Shown piece by piece: positions 42,661 to 50,869 of a DNA stretch of 64,000 nucleotides (positions are counted from its first letter, which is position 1; every line of letters starts with the position of its first letter). The DNA lies in assembly GCA_022823725.1 (NCBI GenBank), contig JAJEHL010000023.1, positions 1 to 64,000 on the forward strand, in the 5' to 3' direction. The notes beneath the pieces are model-generated. The model saw nothing but the letters and a program-made list of their open reading frames with translations. It did not search any database and had not been told where the DNA came from. The stretch comes from Candidatus Latescibacterota bacterium. Lineage in GTDB: Bacteria; Latescibacterota; UBA2968. The position numbers and the translations under genes are program-made.

Positions 42661-43740
42661 ATGAAATTTGTAATTCGCGCGGGTGGTATTGGCACGCGGC
42701 TATGGCCTTTGAGTCGCCAAAACAGGCCCAAACAATTTCACGCTTTAACAGGTGAACACACGATGTTGCAGGAGGCGGTAAATCGCCTCAATTCACTGGC
42801 TAAAATAGATGATCTTTATGTCTCTACTGGCGTTAAACTATTGCATAGCGTTCGAGAGCAATTGCCCGAATTACCTCCTGAAAATACAATTTTAGAACCA
42901 ACACTCCGCAACACAGGACCTGCGGTGGGGCTTGAATGCGCTTTGTTGGAAGCCCGTTTTCCCGGATGTACAATTGCGAGTTTGGGTTCTGATCACCACA
43001 TTGGCAAACCAGAGGAATTTTGTCGGTTGCTCAAAGTAGCAGCAGACGCAATAGAGGATCGTCCCGAGACCCTGTTTGTACTCGGTGTAAAACCAACGCG
43101 CGCGGACACGGGCTTTGGCTATATACAAAAGGGCAATGTGAGTGCAAAGGTAAACAACGAGCCAGTTTATGCCGTAGAGTCATTCACAGAAAAACCCGAT
43201 GCAGAAACCGCAAAAACATATCTGGAAAGCGGTCAATATCTGTGGAATAGCAATATGTTTGTGTGGAAAGCCAGAACAATGCTGGATCTTTTTGCTAAAT
43301 TTGAACCCGAGATGTATATCCTGCTCGAACAAATTGGCACCGCTGTCAAAGAGGGACGAGAAGCAGATGTCATTACCAAAGTCTATCCGCAGATGAAAAA
43401 CATCGCCATTGATCATGCGATTATCGAACGTGCGTCAGATATTGCGACCCTGCAAGCAGATATCGATTGGAGCGATATTGGCGCGTGGGGCGCTTTGACT
43501 GATGTCTTGCCCGTAGATGAAAATGGCAATTTACTGCATGGTAACGTACTATCGCTCAATGCGAAAAACACAACAGTTTATGGCGGCAAGGACAAAATAA
43601 TCGCGCTGGTCGATATCGAGAATTTAATCGTAGTCGATACGGGCGATGCCCTGCTTATTGTACCCCGCGATGGCTCTCAGCGCGTAAAAGATGTGGTCGC
43701 GGCATTGGACGAGCGATCAGATAGTGAACGGTATCTTTAA
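42661..43740 (+). CDS. Mannose-1-phosphate guanylyltransferase
   Basis: The ATG at 42661 starts the conserved K-F-V-I-R-A-G-G-I-G-T-R-L-W-P-L-S-R nucleotide loop and P-K-Q-F follows; 18 upstream codons in frame are unconserved. The 359-residue product makes GDP-mannose for glycan or lipid-linked sugar synthesis. F-T-E-K-P-D and Y-L-W-N-S-N-M-F near the middle and W-S-D-I-G-A-W-G are typical of the family. No isomerase domain is fused. A barrel-protein gene follows 11 bases downstream. Confidence 0.92.
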   Translation: MKFVIRAGGIGTRLWPLSRQNRPKQFHALTGEHTMLQEAVNRLNSLAKIDDLYVSTGVKLLHSVREQLPELPPENTILEPTLRNTGPAVGLECALLEARFPGCTIASLGSDHHIGKPEEFCRLLKVAADAIEDRPETLFVLGVKPTRADTGFGYIQKGNVSAKVNNEPVYAVESFTEKPDAETAKTYLESGQYLWNSNMFVWKARTMLDLFAKFEPEMYILLEQIGTAVKEGREADVITKVYPQMKNIAIDHAIIERASDIATLQADIDWSDIGAWGALTDVLPVDENGNLLHGNVLSLNAKNTTVYGGKDKIIALVDIENLIVVDTGDALLIVPRDGSQRVKDVVAALDERSDSERYL

Positions 43741-43751
43741 AAGGAGGTTTT

Positions 43752-44276
43752 ATGAAGATTCTAAAAAGTTTTTGTCTCGCAATATGTGTGTTGTCTTCTA
43801 ATATGGGCACTGCCGATGCGGCATTTATAGATGGCGTAAACCTGGGAGGAGGCTTTATGTGGAACGGCAGTACCCGGCCGCATTTTGATTCAGCTGGCGG
43901 GATCGCCCTGCACACCTCTGTCCATCTCAACCTGCCTGGACCATTCATATTTGCGCCGTTTTACGACATAAGTTTTGCCAGCCCGATAATGCAGACCCTG
44001 GGCCTGAGTCTCAATTATGAGATTGGCATGCGCGATTTTGAAACCCACAAGCTATTTTTTGGACCGAGTATTGGATTTGTACTATCTACTGATGATAAAA
44101 ATAATAGTGTTTCTGAACGTTTTATAGGTGGGGAGTTGGGATACAAATTTCCAATAGGTAAAAAACTGGGACTATTTGCCAGAATCAAATTTGTCGAAGA
44201 CCTAAATGAAGCCCGAAATCAGGTCGTCAGCGGATTTTCCGGACACATCGGCGCGACATTCAAACTCTTTCAGTAA
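43752..44276 (+). CDS. Outer-membrane beta-barrel-type protein
   Basis: A 174-residue exported protein with a signal peptide ending T-A-D-A-A near 24 and a strongly beta, glycine- and aromatic-rich mature part (G-G-G-F-M-W-N-G and E-L-G-Y-K-F). AGGAGG precedes the ATG. It ends with a phenylalanine two residues from the stop, as barrel proteins often do. It converges on the TrmY gene, whose stop is 6 bases away. Function unknown. Confidence 0.6.
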   Translation: MKILKSFCLAICVLSSNMGTADAAFIDGVNLGGGFMWNGSTRPHFDSAGGIALHTSVHLNLPGPFIFAPFYDISFASPIMQTLGLSLNYEIGMRDFETHKLFFGPSIGFVLSTDDKNNSVSERFIGGELGYKFPIGKKLGLFARIKFVEDLNEARNQVVSGFSGHIGATFKLFQ

Positions 44277-44282
44277 ATCACT

Positions 44283-44879
44283 TTACCAAACATCCTGCCG
44301 GTCCAATTCATTGTGTAGCAATACAATACACTGAGAAGCAAACAATATCCGAGGCCCCACGCAAATTGGTTTGGCACCGAGGCGGCGCAAATATTTAGCC
44401 GTTTTTTTTGGCATTGTGAGATGGTCTGAAAAAACAAACGTCACATCCTGGGGAAATGTCACCGTGCGAATGTCAACACCTCGGCGCTCGAGTACATAGA
44501 GCGATTCCGTGTGATCTTGCACAACGCGTTCAAATCCCTTTTTTGCCACAAACAGGCCGTTATCAACCTGTCGCTCTTCGCCCAATGACAAACCTTTGCC
44601 AGCAGATAGTGCTTTTTGTACCGCTCCTGCCAAAGTGCGTTCATCAAACCCACCCAAATAGGGTAAATGATCGCTTTCAAAACGCACGGTTTTCGGCGGA
44701 TCCGAAGGTCCATCAAAAACGCAATGTACAGTAGTATTGGTTCGTATATTTTGAGAATAAAAAAGCGCGTTAGCCAAACAATGCGCCACAATCTCCAATC
44801 GTCCAACTCGGCGCAGATCATCCAGCGAAAAATCTGGTGTGGTCGGGCCTTTGCGAGCGCGAAGAATAAAATTTCTCAT
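44283..44879 (-). CDS. trmY: TrmY-like tRNA pseudouridine-54 N1-methyltransferase (SPOUT)
   Basis: The ATG at 44879 is preferred over an in-frame TTG nine bases earlier. The 198-residue product matches archaeal TrmY closely in pattern: M-R-N-F-I-L-R-A-R-K-G-P-T-T-P-D-F-S near the start, F-D-G-P-S-D-P-P-K-T-V-R-F-E in the middle, and the SPOUT knot C-I-V-L-L-H-N-E-L-D-R near the end. In archaea it methylates pseudouridine 54 of tRNA; bacterial homologues are known but scattered. It diverges from the LolA-like gene, with only 12 bases between the two ATG codons, so each promoter lies inside the other gene. Confidence 0.88.
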   Translation of the reverse strand: MRNFILRARKGPTTPDFSLDDLRRVGRLEIVAHCLANALFYSQNIRTNTTVHCVFDGPSDPPKTVRFESDHLPYLGGFDERTLAGAVQKALSAGKGLSLGEERQVDNGLFVAKKGFERVVQDHTESLYVLERRGVDIRTVTFPQDVTFVFSDHLTMPKKTAKYLRRLGAKPICVGPRILFASQCIVLLHNELDRQDVW

Positions 44880-44891
44880 AAGGAGCAAGTT

Positions 44892-45632
44892 ATGAAACGC
44901 TGGGTGGTCGCAATGCTGATCCTCACAGCTCAGGTCAGCGCGGAAAACGAAAACAAAATGTCAACAGGAGATGGGAAAACCGATGAAATAATGGTCGAAA
45001 TTCAAAAAAATGCCAGAGAAATCGCCACCTGTAAGGCCGAACAGACGACAGTCATTCGCGTAATGGATCAGGAATTAACGCTCAATGCCAGCGCAACCTT
45101 TAAGCGCCCCAACTTGATGCGCCTCGACACCGTACAAGATCAAGTGATCATCTCACAACGCCTGTCGGATGGCGGCCTGATGTGGACCTATGACCGCGAA
45201 GAAAAAATCGTCTCCAAGGTGAACCTGGGGCGCGTCTATCGCATAACCAACCTCGAAGCCGATGCAGACCAGGCCGATCCCCTGCGTCCCTTTAGAGGTC
45301 TGGAATGGACGAGCATACGCTACACCGCAGACGAAATATTTGAAGAACACTCCCATCGCGTCTTTGAAGCCAAAACCAAAGTCAATCTCTTACATGCACA
45401 ACTACCTAACCCCCCTATCAAAGCACAATTACTCATCAATCCCGAAGACGGTCTGTTGCGCCGGGTTGGATTTTTTGATGCCGAAGACAATGAGATCATT
45501 ACACAGACCTTTCACAATTTGACTATCAATCCAGATTTGAAAGACCAATGGTTTGAATTTATCGTACCCTCGGGTGCCCATGTCATTGACGCCACAGACG
45601 ACGCCATACAAGCCCTCAAAACTGCACAATAG
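44892..45632 (+). CDS. LolA-like outer-membrane lipoprotein carrier-type protein
   Basis: The ATG at 44892 has AAGGAGC upstream and starts a signal peptide (M-K-R-W-V-V-A-M-L-I-L-T, cleavage near Q-V-S-A). The 246-residue product shows the LolA half-barrel pattern: G-L-M-W-T-Y-D-R-E and late L-K-D-Q-W-F-E-F-I-V-P-S-G-A-H-V-I. LolA carries lipoproteins across the periplasm to the outer membrane. It overlaps no gene, is followed by VanZ after 13 bases, and diverges from trmY. Confidence 0.8.
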   Translation: MKRWVVAMLILTAQVSAENENKMSTGDGKTDEIMVEIQKNAREIATCKAEQTTVIRVMDQELTLNASATFKRPNLMRLDTVQDQVIISQRLSDGGLMWTYDREEKIVSKVNLGRVYRITNLEADADQADPLRPFRGLEWTSIRYTADEIFEEHSHRVFEAKTKVNLLHAQLPNPPIKAQLLINPEDGLLRRVGFFDAEDNEIITQTFHNLTINPDLKDQWFEFIVPSGAHVIDATDDAIQALKTAQ

Positions 45633-45645
45633 GGTGGAAAAACCC

Positions 45646-46053
45646 ATGACAACAACGCATTGGCGCATCGCCCTGTTTGTCTGGCTACTCTTAATTTTTT
45701 TTGGTTCAAGTGGCCTGCTATCGTTCGAGAACACTGAAAAAATTTTCTTTTTTAGTGAACGAATACACCATGCGGCGCGCAAATTCGCACACATAGCGGA
45801 ATATGCAATTCTGACCTATTTGTGTTTCCGATCTCTATGGACAAAGAACCGATTTACCTCCTGTGTATTGTGGAGCGTCCTGATATCCATTCTCTATGCG
45901 ATATTGGACGAATACCATCAATCCTTTGTACCCAGTCGCACTGGCGTCTGGACCGATGTGGTATGGGATGGCACAGGTGTTGCAATCATCATCTTATTAT
46001 TGTGGTATGCGAAACACAGGGAAAACGGCAAAATCAGACAGTGGATTTTATAG
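45646..46053 (+). CDS. VanZ-family membrane protein
   Basis: A 135-residue membrane protein with four hydrophobic segments and the VanZ signature K-F-A-H-I-A-E-Y-A-I-L and D-E-Y-H-Q-S-F-V-P-S-R. VanZ proteins give low-level teicoplanin resistance in some bacteria, but most environmental members have unknown roles in the envelope. It starts 13 bases after the LolA-like gene and is 22 bases before a sulfatase gene. Confidence 0.85.
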   Translation: MTTTHWRIALFVWLLLIFFGSSGLLSFENTEKIFFFSERIHHAARKFAHIAEYAILTYLCFRSLWTKNRFTSCVLWSVLISILYAILDEYHQSFVPSRTGVWTDVVWDGTGVAIIILLLWYAKHRENGKIRQWIL

Positions 46054-46075
46054 ACCATTTAACAGGATACCCGAC

Positions 46076-47392
46076 ATGACAAAATCTGGAAAAATTGAAA
46101 AACCCAACATCCTCTTTATCCTCGCCGACGACATGGGATGGGGTGACGTCAGCTATCACGGCTCACACATTCGCACGCCCAACATCGACCGCCTCGCAGC
46201 CACGGGAATCGAACTCGACCAGCACTACGTCTGTCCCATGTGTACTCCCACCCGCACCTGCCTACTGACGGGCCGTCATCCCGGTCGCTTTGGACGCCAC
46301 GCCACCGTTCCATCTAACGCCCCTGTACTGCCAGACGGATATGAAACACTCGCCGCCTCCTTCCGCAATGCGGGCTACGAAACCGGTCTCTTTGGAAAAT
46401 GGCATTTGGGATCCTCCCCCGAATATGGCCCCAACCAATTTGGTTTCAATACAGCTTATGGGAGCCTTGCCGGCGGCGTTGATCCGTATAACCACCGCTA
46501 CAAATCAGGCCCTTACAGCGTCACCTGGCACCGCAATGGCGAACTCATTGAAGAACGCGGCCACGTCACTGACCTCATCGCTCGTGAAGCCACTCAGTGG
46601 ATCGAAGCGCAAACAGGCCCCTGGTTTTGCTACGTCCCTTTCACCGCAGTACACACACCCATCAAAGCACCGCAACACTGGATAGACCGCTATTCAGATC
46701 GGCGCTACGACTCCGACGACAACAAAGACCGCTCATTCAAAACATACTCGGCGTACGCCAGCCAGATGGATCACGCCATCGGCCAACTCGTCGAAACCCT
46801 TGCCCTCACCTGCCAGCGCGAAAACACCATCATTATCTTCTCATCGGACAACGGCGCCATCCCCGCCGGTCCCCTTCACGACACGGACAAATACCCGGGC
46901 CGCCACGAAGACATGCCGCGTCTGGGCAGCAACTTACCCCTGCGAGGTCAAAAATCTCAACTCTACGAAGGCGGTATCCGCACACCATCCCTGATCAATT
47001 GGCCTTTTCATCTACAACCCGGCAAATGTTTTCACCCCCTGCACATAACCGATTGGATGCCAACCCTGACCAATCTCATCGGGTACACGCCCAACAGCGA
47101 TCCCCAATGGGATGGTCAAGACATCTGGCCCCTGCTCACGGGCGACATCGCTATACCCGAAGAACGGTCTATCTTCTGGAACTTTAGAGGCTCGTCATTT
47201 GGCCTGCGAACGGGCAATTGGAAATTGATATACGAAGAAGGCCAACCCCCCGAAGAAACCGAACTCTTTCACATCGGTGCCGATCCTTATGAAACGGCAA
47301 ATACAACATCCACACAACTCGATCGCGTTCATCGCCTGCTCGAACACATTGCCGATGAGCGAAAACGCGACAACAGTTCAATAAGAAGCTAA
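46076..47392 (+). CDS. Sulfatase (formylglycine type)
   Basis: The ATG at 46076 has AGGA upstream and begins the 438-residue enzyme with the N-terminal I-L-A-D-D-M-G-W-G-D metal motif. The nucleophile box M-C-T-P-T-R has Cys56, which must be converted to formylglycine, and T-G-R-H-P-G-R follows. F-S-S-D-N-G-A-I-P supplies the late metal aspartate and asparagine. It removes sulfate from a glycan or other ester. No signal peptide is seen, which is unusual for glycan sulfatases but not rare in this family. Another sulfatase gene follows after 11 bases. Confidence 0.88.
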   Translation: MTKSGKIEKPNILFILADDMGWGDVSYHGSHIRTPNIDRLAATGIELDQHYVCPMCTPTRTCLLTGRHPGRFGRHATVPSNAPVLPDGYETLAASFRNAGYETGLFGKWHLGSSPEYGPNQFGFNTAYGSLAGGVDPYNHRYKSGPYSVTWHRNGELIEERGHVTDLIAREATQWIEAQTGPWFCYVPFTAVHTPIKAPQHWIDRYSDRRYDSDDNKDRSFKTYSAYASQMDHAIGQLVETLALTCQRENTIIIFSSDNGAIPAGPLHDTDKYPGRHEDMPRLGSNLPLRGQKSQLYEGGIRTPSLINWPFHLQPGKCFHPLHITDWMPTLTNLIGYTPNSDPQWDGQDIWPLLTGDIAIPEERSIFWNFRGSSFGLRTGNWKLIYEEGQPPEETELFHIGADPYETANTTSTQLDRVHRLLEHIADERKRDNSSIRS

Positions 47393-47403
47393 AAGGAGAT
47401 CTT

Positions 47404-48723
47404 ATGTCCCATCGCAACGTCCTCTTACTCATTGCCGACGATTGGAGCCCCATTGCCGGATGTTATGGCAATAATGTTATCAAAATGCCCAGCGTAGATG
47501 CACTTGCCGCGCGAGGCACCTTATTTAAGCATGCCTTCTGCACCACCCCATCGTGCGCAGCCAGCCGCGCCAACCTGCTCACCGGGCACTACAGCCACAC
47601 GCACGGGCAATACGGCCACTCGCACAGCATCCACAACTTCCATACGCAACTCAACATGCCGTCAATTCCCAAAACCCTACAATCCGCCGGATTCACCACT
47701 GGCGTTGTCGGCAAACTCCACGTGCAACCCGAATCGGTCTATCCCTGGAACTACGAAACTGGCGGCGGACGCAATGTGCGCTCTATCGCAGACAACATAT
47801 CAAAATTCTTTGAGACCATTGACGGCGACCAGCCGTTCTATTTGCACGTTGGTTATTCCGATCCCCACCGGGACTTTGGCAACAAACAAACCTATCCCGG
47901 CGTTCCCGAAGTCACATACTCACCCGACGAAATCATCGTCCCCGATTTTCTGCCCGACCATCCAGATGTTCGACGAGAATTTGCCGAATACTACCAATCC
48001 GTCTCACGTCTCGACACAGGCATTGGCATGGCCGTGCAGGCACTTCAAGATGCTGGCCGAGCCGACGACACTATGATCATTGTCATGAGTGACCACGGCA
48101 TGCCCTTTCCCGGCGGCAAAGGCTCTTCTTTTGACACGGGTCATCACTGTCCACTCATCATTGTGCGCCCCAATTCCGAAGCCGTTGTCAGCGACGCCCT
48201 CGTCAACTGGAACAACATCGCCCCAACCGTCTTTGAATGGTGCGGCGTTGAGTCCCCTGACGGGCTACCCGAAAAATCCCTCGTCCCCATCCTCGACGAG
48301 ACACATCCCGAGGGATTTGACGAAACCTTCTTTTCCCACACCTTCCACGAAGTCACCAACTACTACCCCTATCGGGTGTTGCGCGGGCGCAAATACAAAT
48401 ACGTGCGCAATCTCTATCCCGAACTCACCACGCCTTTGCCCAGTGACCTGTGGGCCTCGCCCACCTGGCAAGCTATACGCAACGAAAATTTGGAAATGGG
48501 CAAACGCCGCACGGAAAAATTTCTGCACCAGGACGCCGAAGCCCTCTTCGACATTGAAAACGATCCCATGGAATCCACCAACATCATTGACGATCCCGGG
48601 ATTCGAGACATCGCTGAAGTCATGAGGCAAAAAGTTCGCACCTTCCGCAGAGAAACCCGCGACCCCTGGTGTCTGGCGTCTTACCACGCGGGCGAACCGG
48701 GCATGAAACCTGTCGCGAGGTAA
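47404..48723 (+). CDS. Sulfatase (formylglycine type), second of tandem pair
   Basis: A 439-residue sulfatase with L-L-I-A-D-D-W at the start and nucleophile box S-C-A-A-S-R-A-N-L-L-T-G with Cys51 (C-x-A-x-R type). M-S-D-H-G-M-P-F holds the late metal site. It is a different subfamily from the upstream sulfatase. AAGGAG precedes the ATG and a terminator follows at 48742. The two tandem enzymes probably act on different sulfate positions of the same glycan. Confidence 0.88.
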   Translation: MSHRNVLLLIADDWSPIAGCYGNNVIKMPSVDALAARGTLFKHAFCTTPSCAASRANLLTGHYSHTHGQYGHSHSIHNFHTQLNMPSIPKTLQSAGFTTGVVGKLHVQPESVYPWNYETGGGRNVRSIADNISKFFETIDGDQPFYLHVGYSDPHRDFGNKQTYPGVPEVTYSPDEIIVPDFLPDHPDVRREFAEYYQSVSRLDTGIGMAVQALQDAGRADDTMIIVMSDHGMPFPGGKGSSFDTGHHCPLIIVRPNSEAVVSDALVNWNNIAPTVFEWCGVESPDGLPEKSLVPILDETHPEGFDETFFSHTFHEVTNYYPYRVLRGRKYKYVRNLYPELTTPLPSDLWASPTWQAIRNENLEMGKRRTEKFLHQDAEALFDIENDPMESTNIIDDPGIRDIAEVMRQKVRTFRRETRDPWCLASYHAGEPGMKPVAR

Positions 48724-48741
48724 TCGCCCCTTCACACAACC

Positions 48742-48787
48742 AAACACCCCCCGCCTTGTTTATTTTGGACGGGGGGTTTATTTTTTT
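48742..48787 (+). terminator. Intrinsic terminator after the sulfatase pair
   Basis: ACCCCCCG at 48746-48753 pairs with CGGGGGGT at 48770-48777 and is followed by a TTTATTTTTTT tract. It separates the sulfatase operon from the convergent barrel-protein gene. Confidence 0.8.
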
Positions 48788-48806
48788 ATCGGAGACTGTG
48801 CAACAA

Positions 48807-50066
48807 CTAAAAATTGTAAATCAGGCTCAGATCAACAAAACTATCGCGTCGCGTATCGTAGTGGATATCCGCCTGGTCAATACTGAGAAGATGAATCGCC
48901 TCTATGTCCAGAGATAACCGGTCATAGATGCGCCGGTCCAATTTCACAGATAGTGCGCGTGTAGAACGGCCCGCATCTCCCAGAAAACTCGCGACAATTT
49001 CAGTACTCTGAACATCGTTGAACGCAAGACGAGTGGCAAAAAAGAAATCGTTCTCAAGTGTATTGGGTGAGCGACTCGGAGTCGCATTTCGTCCCCGCCC
49101 ATCGTAATTCCACTCGCCGAGCACGCTGAGATCAACAGCCGAGTCAAACACGGAATAAAACGTGTATTCGCCGCCAAAAACGGACGCCACATAATCCTCT
49201 TCCCTCCCGAGCAGATTTCGGGCGCCCGCACGCTGAATAGCCTCGAGCTTGAACAACCATGAGCCGACCGTTATTTGCACATCCAGTCCAAACTGACGGA
49301 TTTGATCGTAGTGCTGAACCAATATCGGCGCACCACTACGGTCCGCACCCGGCATTAGAAAAGGCTCCCGGTTGGTACCGTTGAACACACTCAGACCAAC
49401 ATCAACAACCCCAAAACTTTGACTGTACCGGGCTGCGAAATCCAGATGCGCCTCGCTCTCATACTCGACATCCTCATCTCCCACCACGAGCGGGAGACGC
49501 AAACGGCCAGATTGGCCTGGAAACGTGCGCGCCCGGTGATACGGCAAAACAAAAAACGCCACTATCCCCCAACCGCTGGAATAGGTGACCTGAACCATCG
49601 GTTGTCCCAGCTTTGTCTCTCCATTTGGATGCTCCACCAGATCGATCTGATTGACAATATCGACCAGGTGTTGCGATTCCGCCACGCCCCAGAAAACCTG
49701 GTCAATACCCACGCGCAACTCCCATTCGCTATTGCCGATTTCGCCAAATAGCAATAAATAGGCTTCGCGCAGATCCACATGGGTGCGGCGTGAGTCTGCG
49801 TTATCATAGCGAAAAAACGGCGATAGCGTGAGGCTTCGACCCTTAGCGTCTGCAAAATAGAGTTTGGGTTCCACAAAAAAACCGATAGCATAAGCCCCCT
49901 GGCCGGAAAAGGCACCGGCCTGGGGAAACCATCGGCTTTCGATATTCACGCGCCCAGAAAAATCGCGGTCAATCCCAATCTCGGCACATGCGTTAATGGC
50001 AAAGACCAGGGACAAAACCCAGACAGTGCCGAAAGGTAAAATATGAAGAGCGGTACGACGTAACAT
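48807..50066 (-). CDS. Porin-like outer-membrane beta-barrel of the RND cluster
   Basis: A 419-residue barrel-type protein. The start at 50066 (ATG, with a possible TTG three bases earlier) overlaps the stop of the LolA-like gene by one base. A signal peptide ends near A-C-A-E-I, and the rest has amphipathic beta-strand character, ending L-S-L-I-Y-N-F with the C-terminal phenylalanine of outer-membrane proteins. Similar barrels occur with RND exporters and LolA-like proteins (DUF1302-type clusters). It is the last gene of a same-strand run with those partners. Confidence 0.7.
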   Translation of the reverse strand: MLRRTALHILPFGTVWVLSLVFAINACAEIGIDRDFSGRVNIESRWFPQAGAFSGQGAYAIGFFVEPKLYFADAKGRSLTLSPFFRYDNADSRRTHVDLREAYLLLFGEIGNSEWELRVGIDQVFWGVAESQHLVDIVNQIDLVEHPNGETKLGQPMVQVTYSSGWGIVAFFVLPYHRARTFPGQSGRLRLPLVVGDEDVEYESEAHLDFAARYSQSFGVVDVGLSVFNGTNREPFLMPGADRSGAPILVQHYDQIRQFGLDVQITVGSWLFKLEAIQRAGARNLLGREEDYVASVFGGEYTFYSVFDSAVDLSVLGEWNYDGRGRNATPSRSPNTLENDFFFATRLAFNDVQSTEIVASFLGDAGRSTRALSVKLDRRIYDRLSLDIEAIHLLSIDQADIHYDTRRDSFVDLSLIYNF

Positions 50067-50869
50067 CAACGCACCCGTTTCAGCCCAGTTTGCGTGAAAT
50101 CGCGATCATTGAGGTCTGTCTGGAATTGAAAATCCGTCCAGGTCAGAACCGTACTTTTCCCGGTCAAATGATTGACCATCGTCATCTGTCCAGCGCGCCA
50201 GTAACGCGCCAGGTACTGCGCGTAATTCTCAAGAGTGAGCGTCTTAAGATGGGTATCCTTGCGGTCGTAATACGCCACTTTCCAGACGCGCCGCTCCTCC
50301 TTATCGCGCCAGACCACCTGCCGGCTGTAGCCCGATTTCTTATCCACGGGAAAGCGTTCTGTAACCGTGCATGTCAAATCGCCACAAGCTTCGTCGCGCA
50401 GGTACCGGTAAGTGAATTTCTCCACAGCCTGAGGGGTCAGGTCCTCATAAGCAAATTCACTTCCCATAAAAGAGCCGGACTGATTCGACGAACTAATGCG
50501 CTTGACGCGCTTCAGAGCAGGCAAATAAAGCCATTGGTCGTCCGCGCTTTCCCTATGCGCGTGAATGAGCAACGCCGTTCCCTTAACATCGCGCGGCTGG
50601 TCAAATACAAACAGGCTCTTGTCGCCATCTTCGGGGACTTCGAGAACCTTTACCCGGAGTTGGCGCTGGCTCTCCTGCCCGTGTTTATTGCGCAGCACCA
50701 TAGTTTGCTGAGCCGTAAAATTGCTAAAACCCTTCTCGCGAGCGTGGGCATCCTGTGCAATTTTCAACCCGGTTTCCTCAGGGGTGGCGTCGTCTGCACA
50801 CACAGGCAGACCCGCCAACAAGATCAGACAAAGCGCGAAACACAGGTATATTGGTCGTATTGGTATCAT
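50066..50869 (-). CDS. Outer-membrane lipoprotein-sorting (LolA-like) protein
   Basis: A 267-residue exported protein with a signal peptide ending V-C-A-D near 26. The body shows Q-R-Q-L-R-V-K, W-L-Y-L-P-A-L-K-R-V-K-R-I and S-G-S-F-M-G-S-E-F-A-Y-E-D-L, the signature of COG2834-type LolA-like proteins that accompany RND exporters. It would carry lipid or lipoprotein between the exporter and the outer membrane. Its ATG overlaps the RND stop (ATGA), and GGAG precedes it. Confidence 0.87.
   Translation of the reverse strand: MIPIRPIYLCFALCLILLAGLPVCADDATPEETGLKIAQDAHAREKGFSNFTAQQTMVLRNKHGQESQRQLRVKVLEVPEDGDKSLFVFDQPRDVKGTALLIHAHRESADDQWLYLPALKRVKRISSSNQSGSFMGSEFAYEDLTPQAVEKFTYRYLRDEACGDLTCTVTERFPVDKKSGYSRQVVWRDKEERRVWKVAYYDRKDTHLKTLTLENYAQYLARYWRAGQMTMVNHLTGKSTVLTWTDFQFQTDLNDRDFTQTGLKRVR

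Noticed and set aside
46290-47187. Long alternative-frame plus-strand frames within the first sulfatase gene
   Set aside because: They are proline- and arginine-rich shadows of a codon-biased gene and show no motif.
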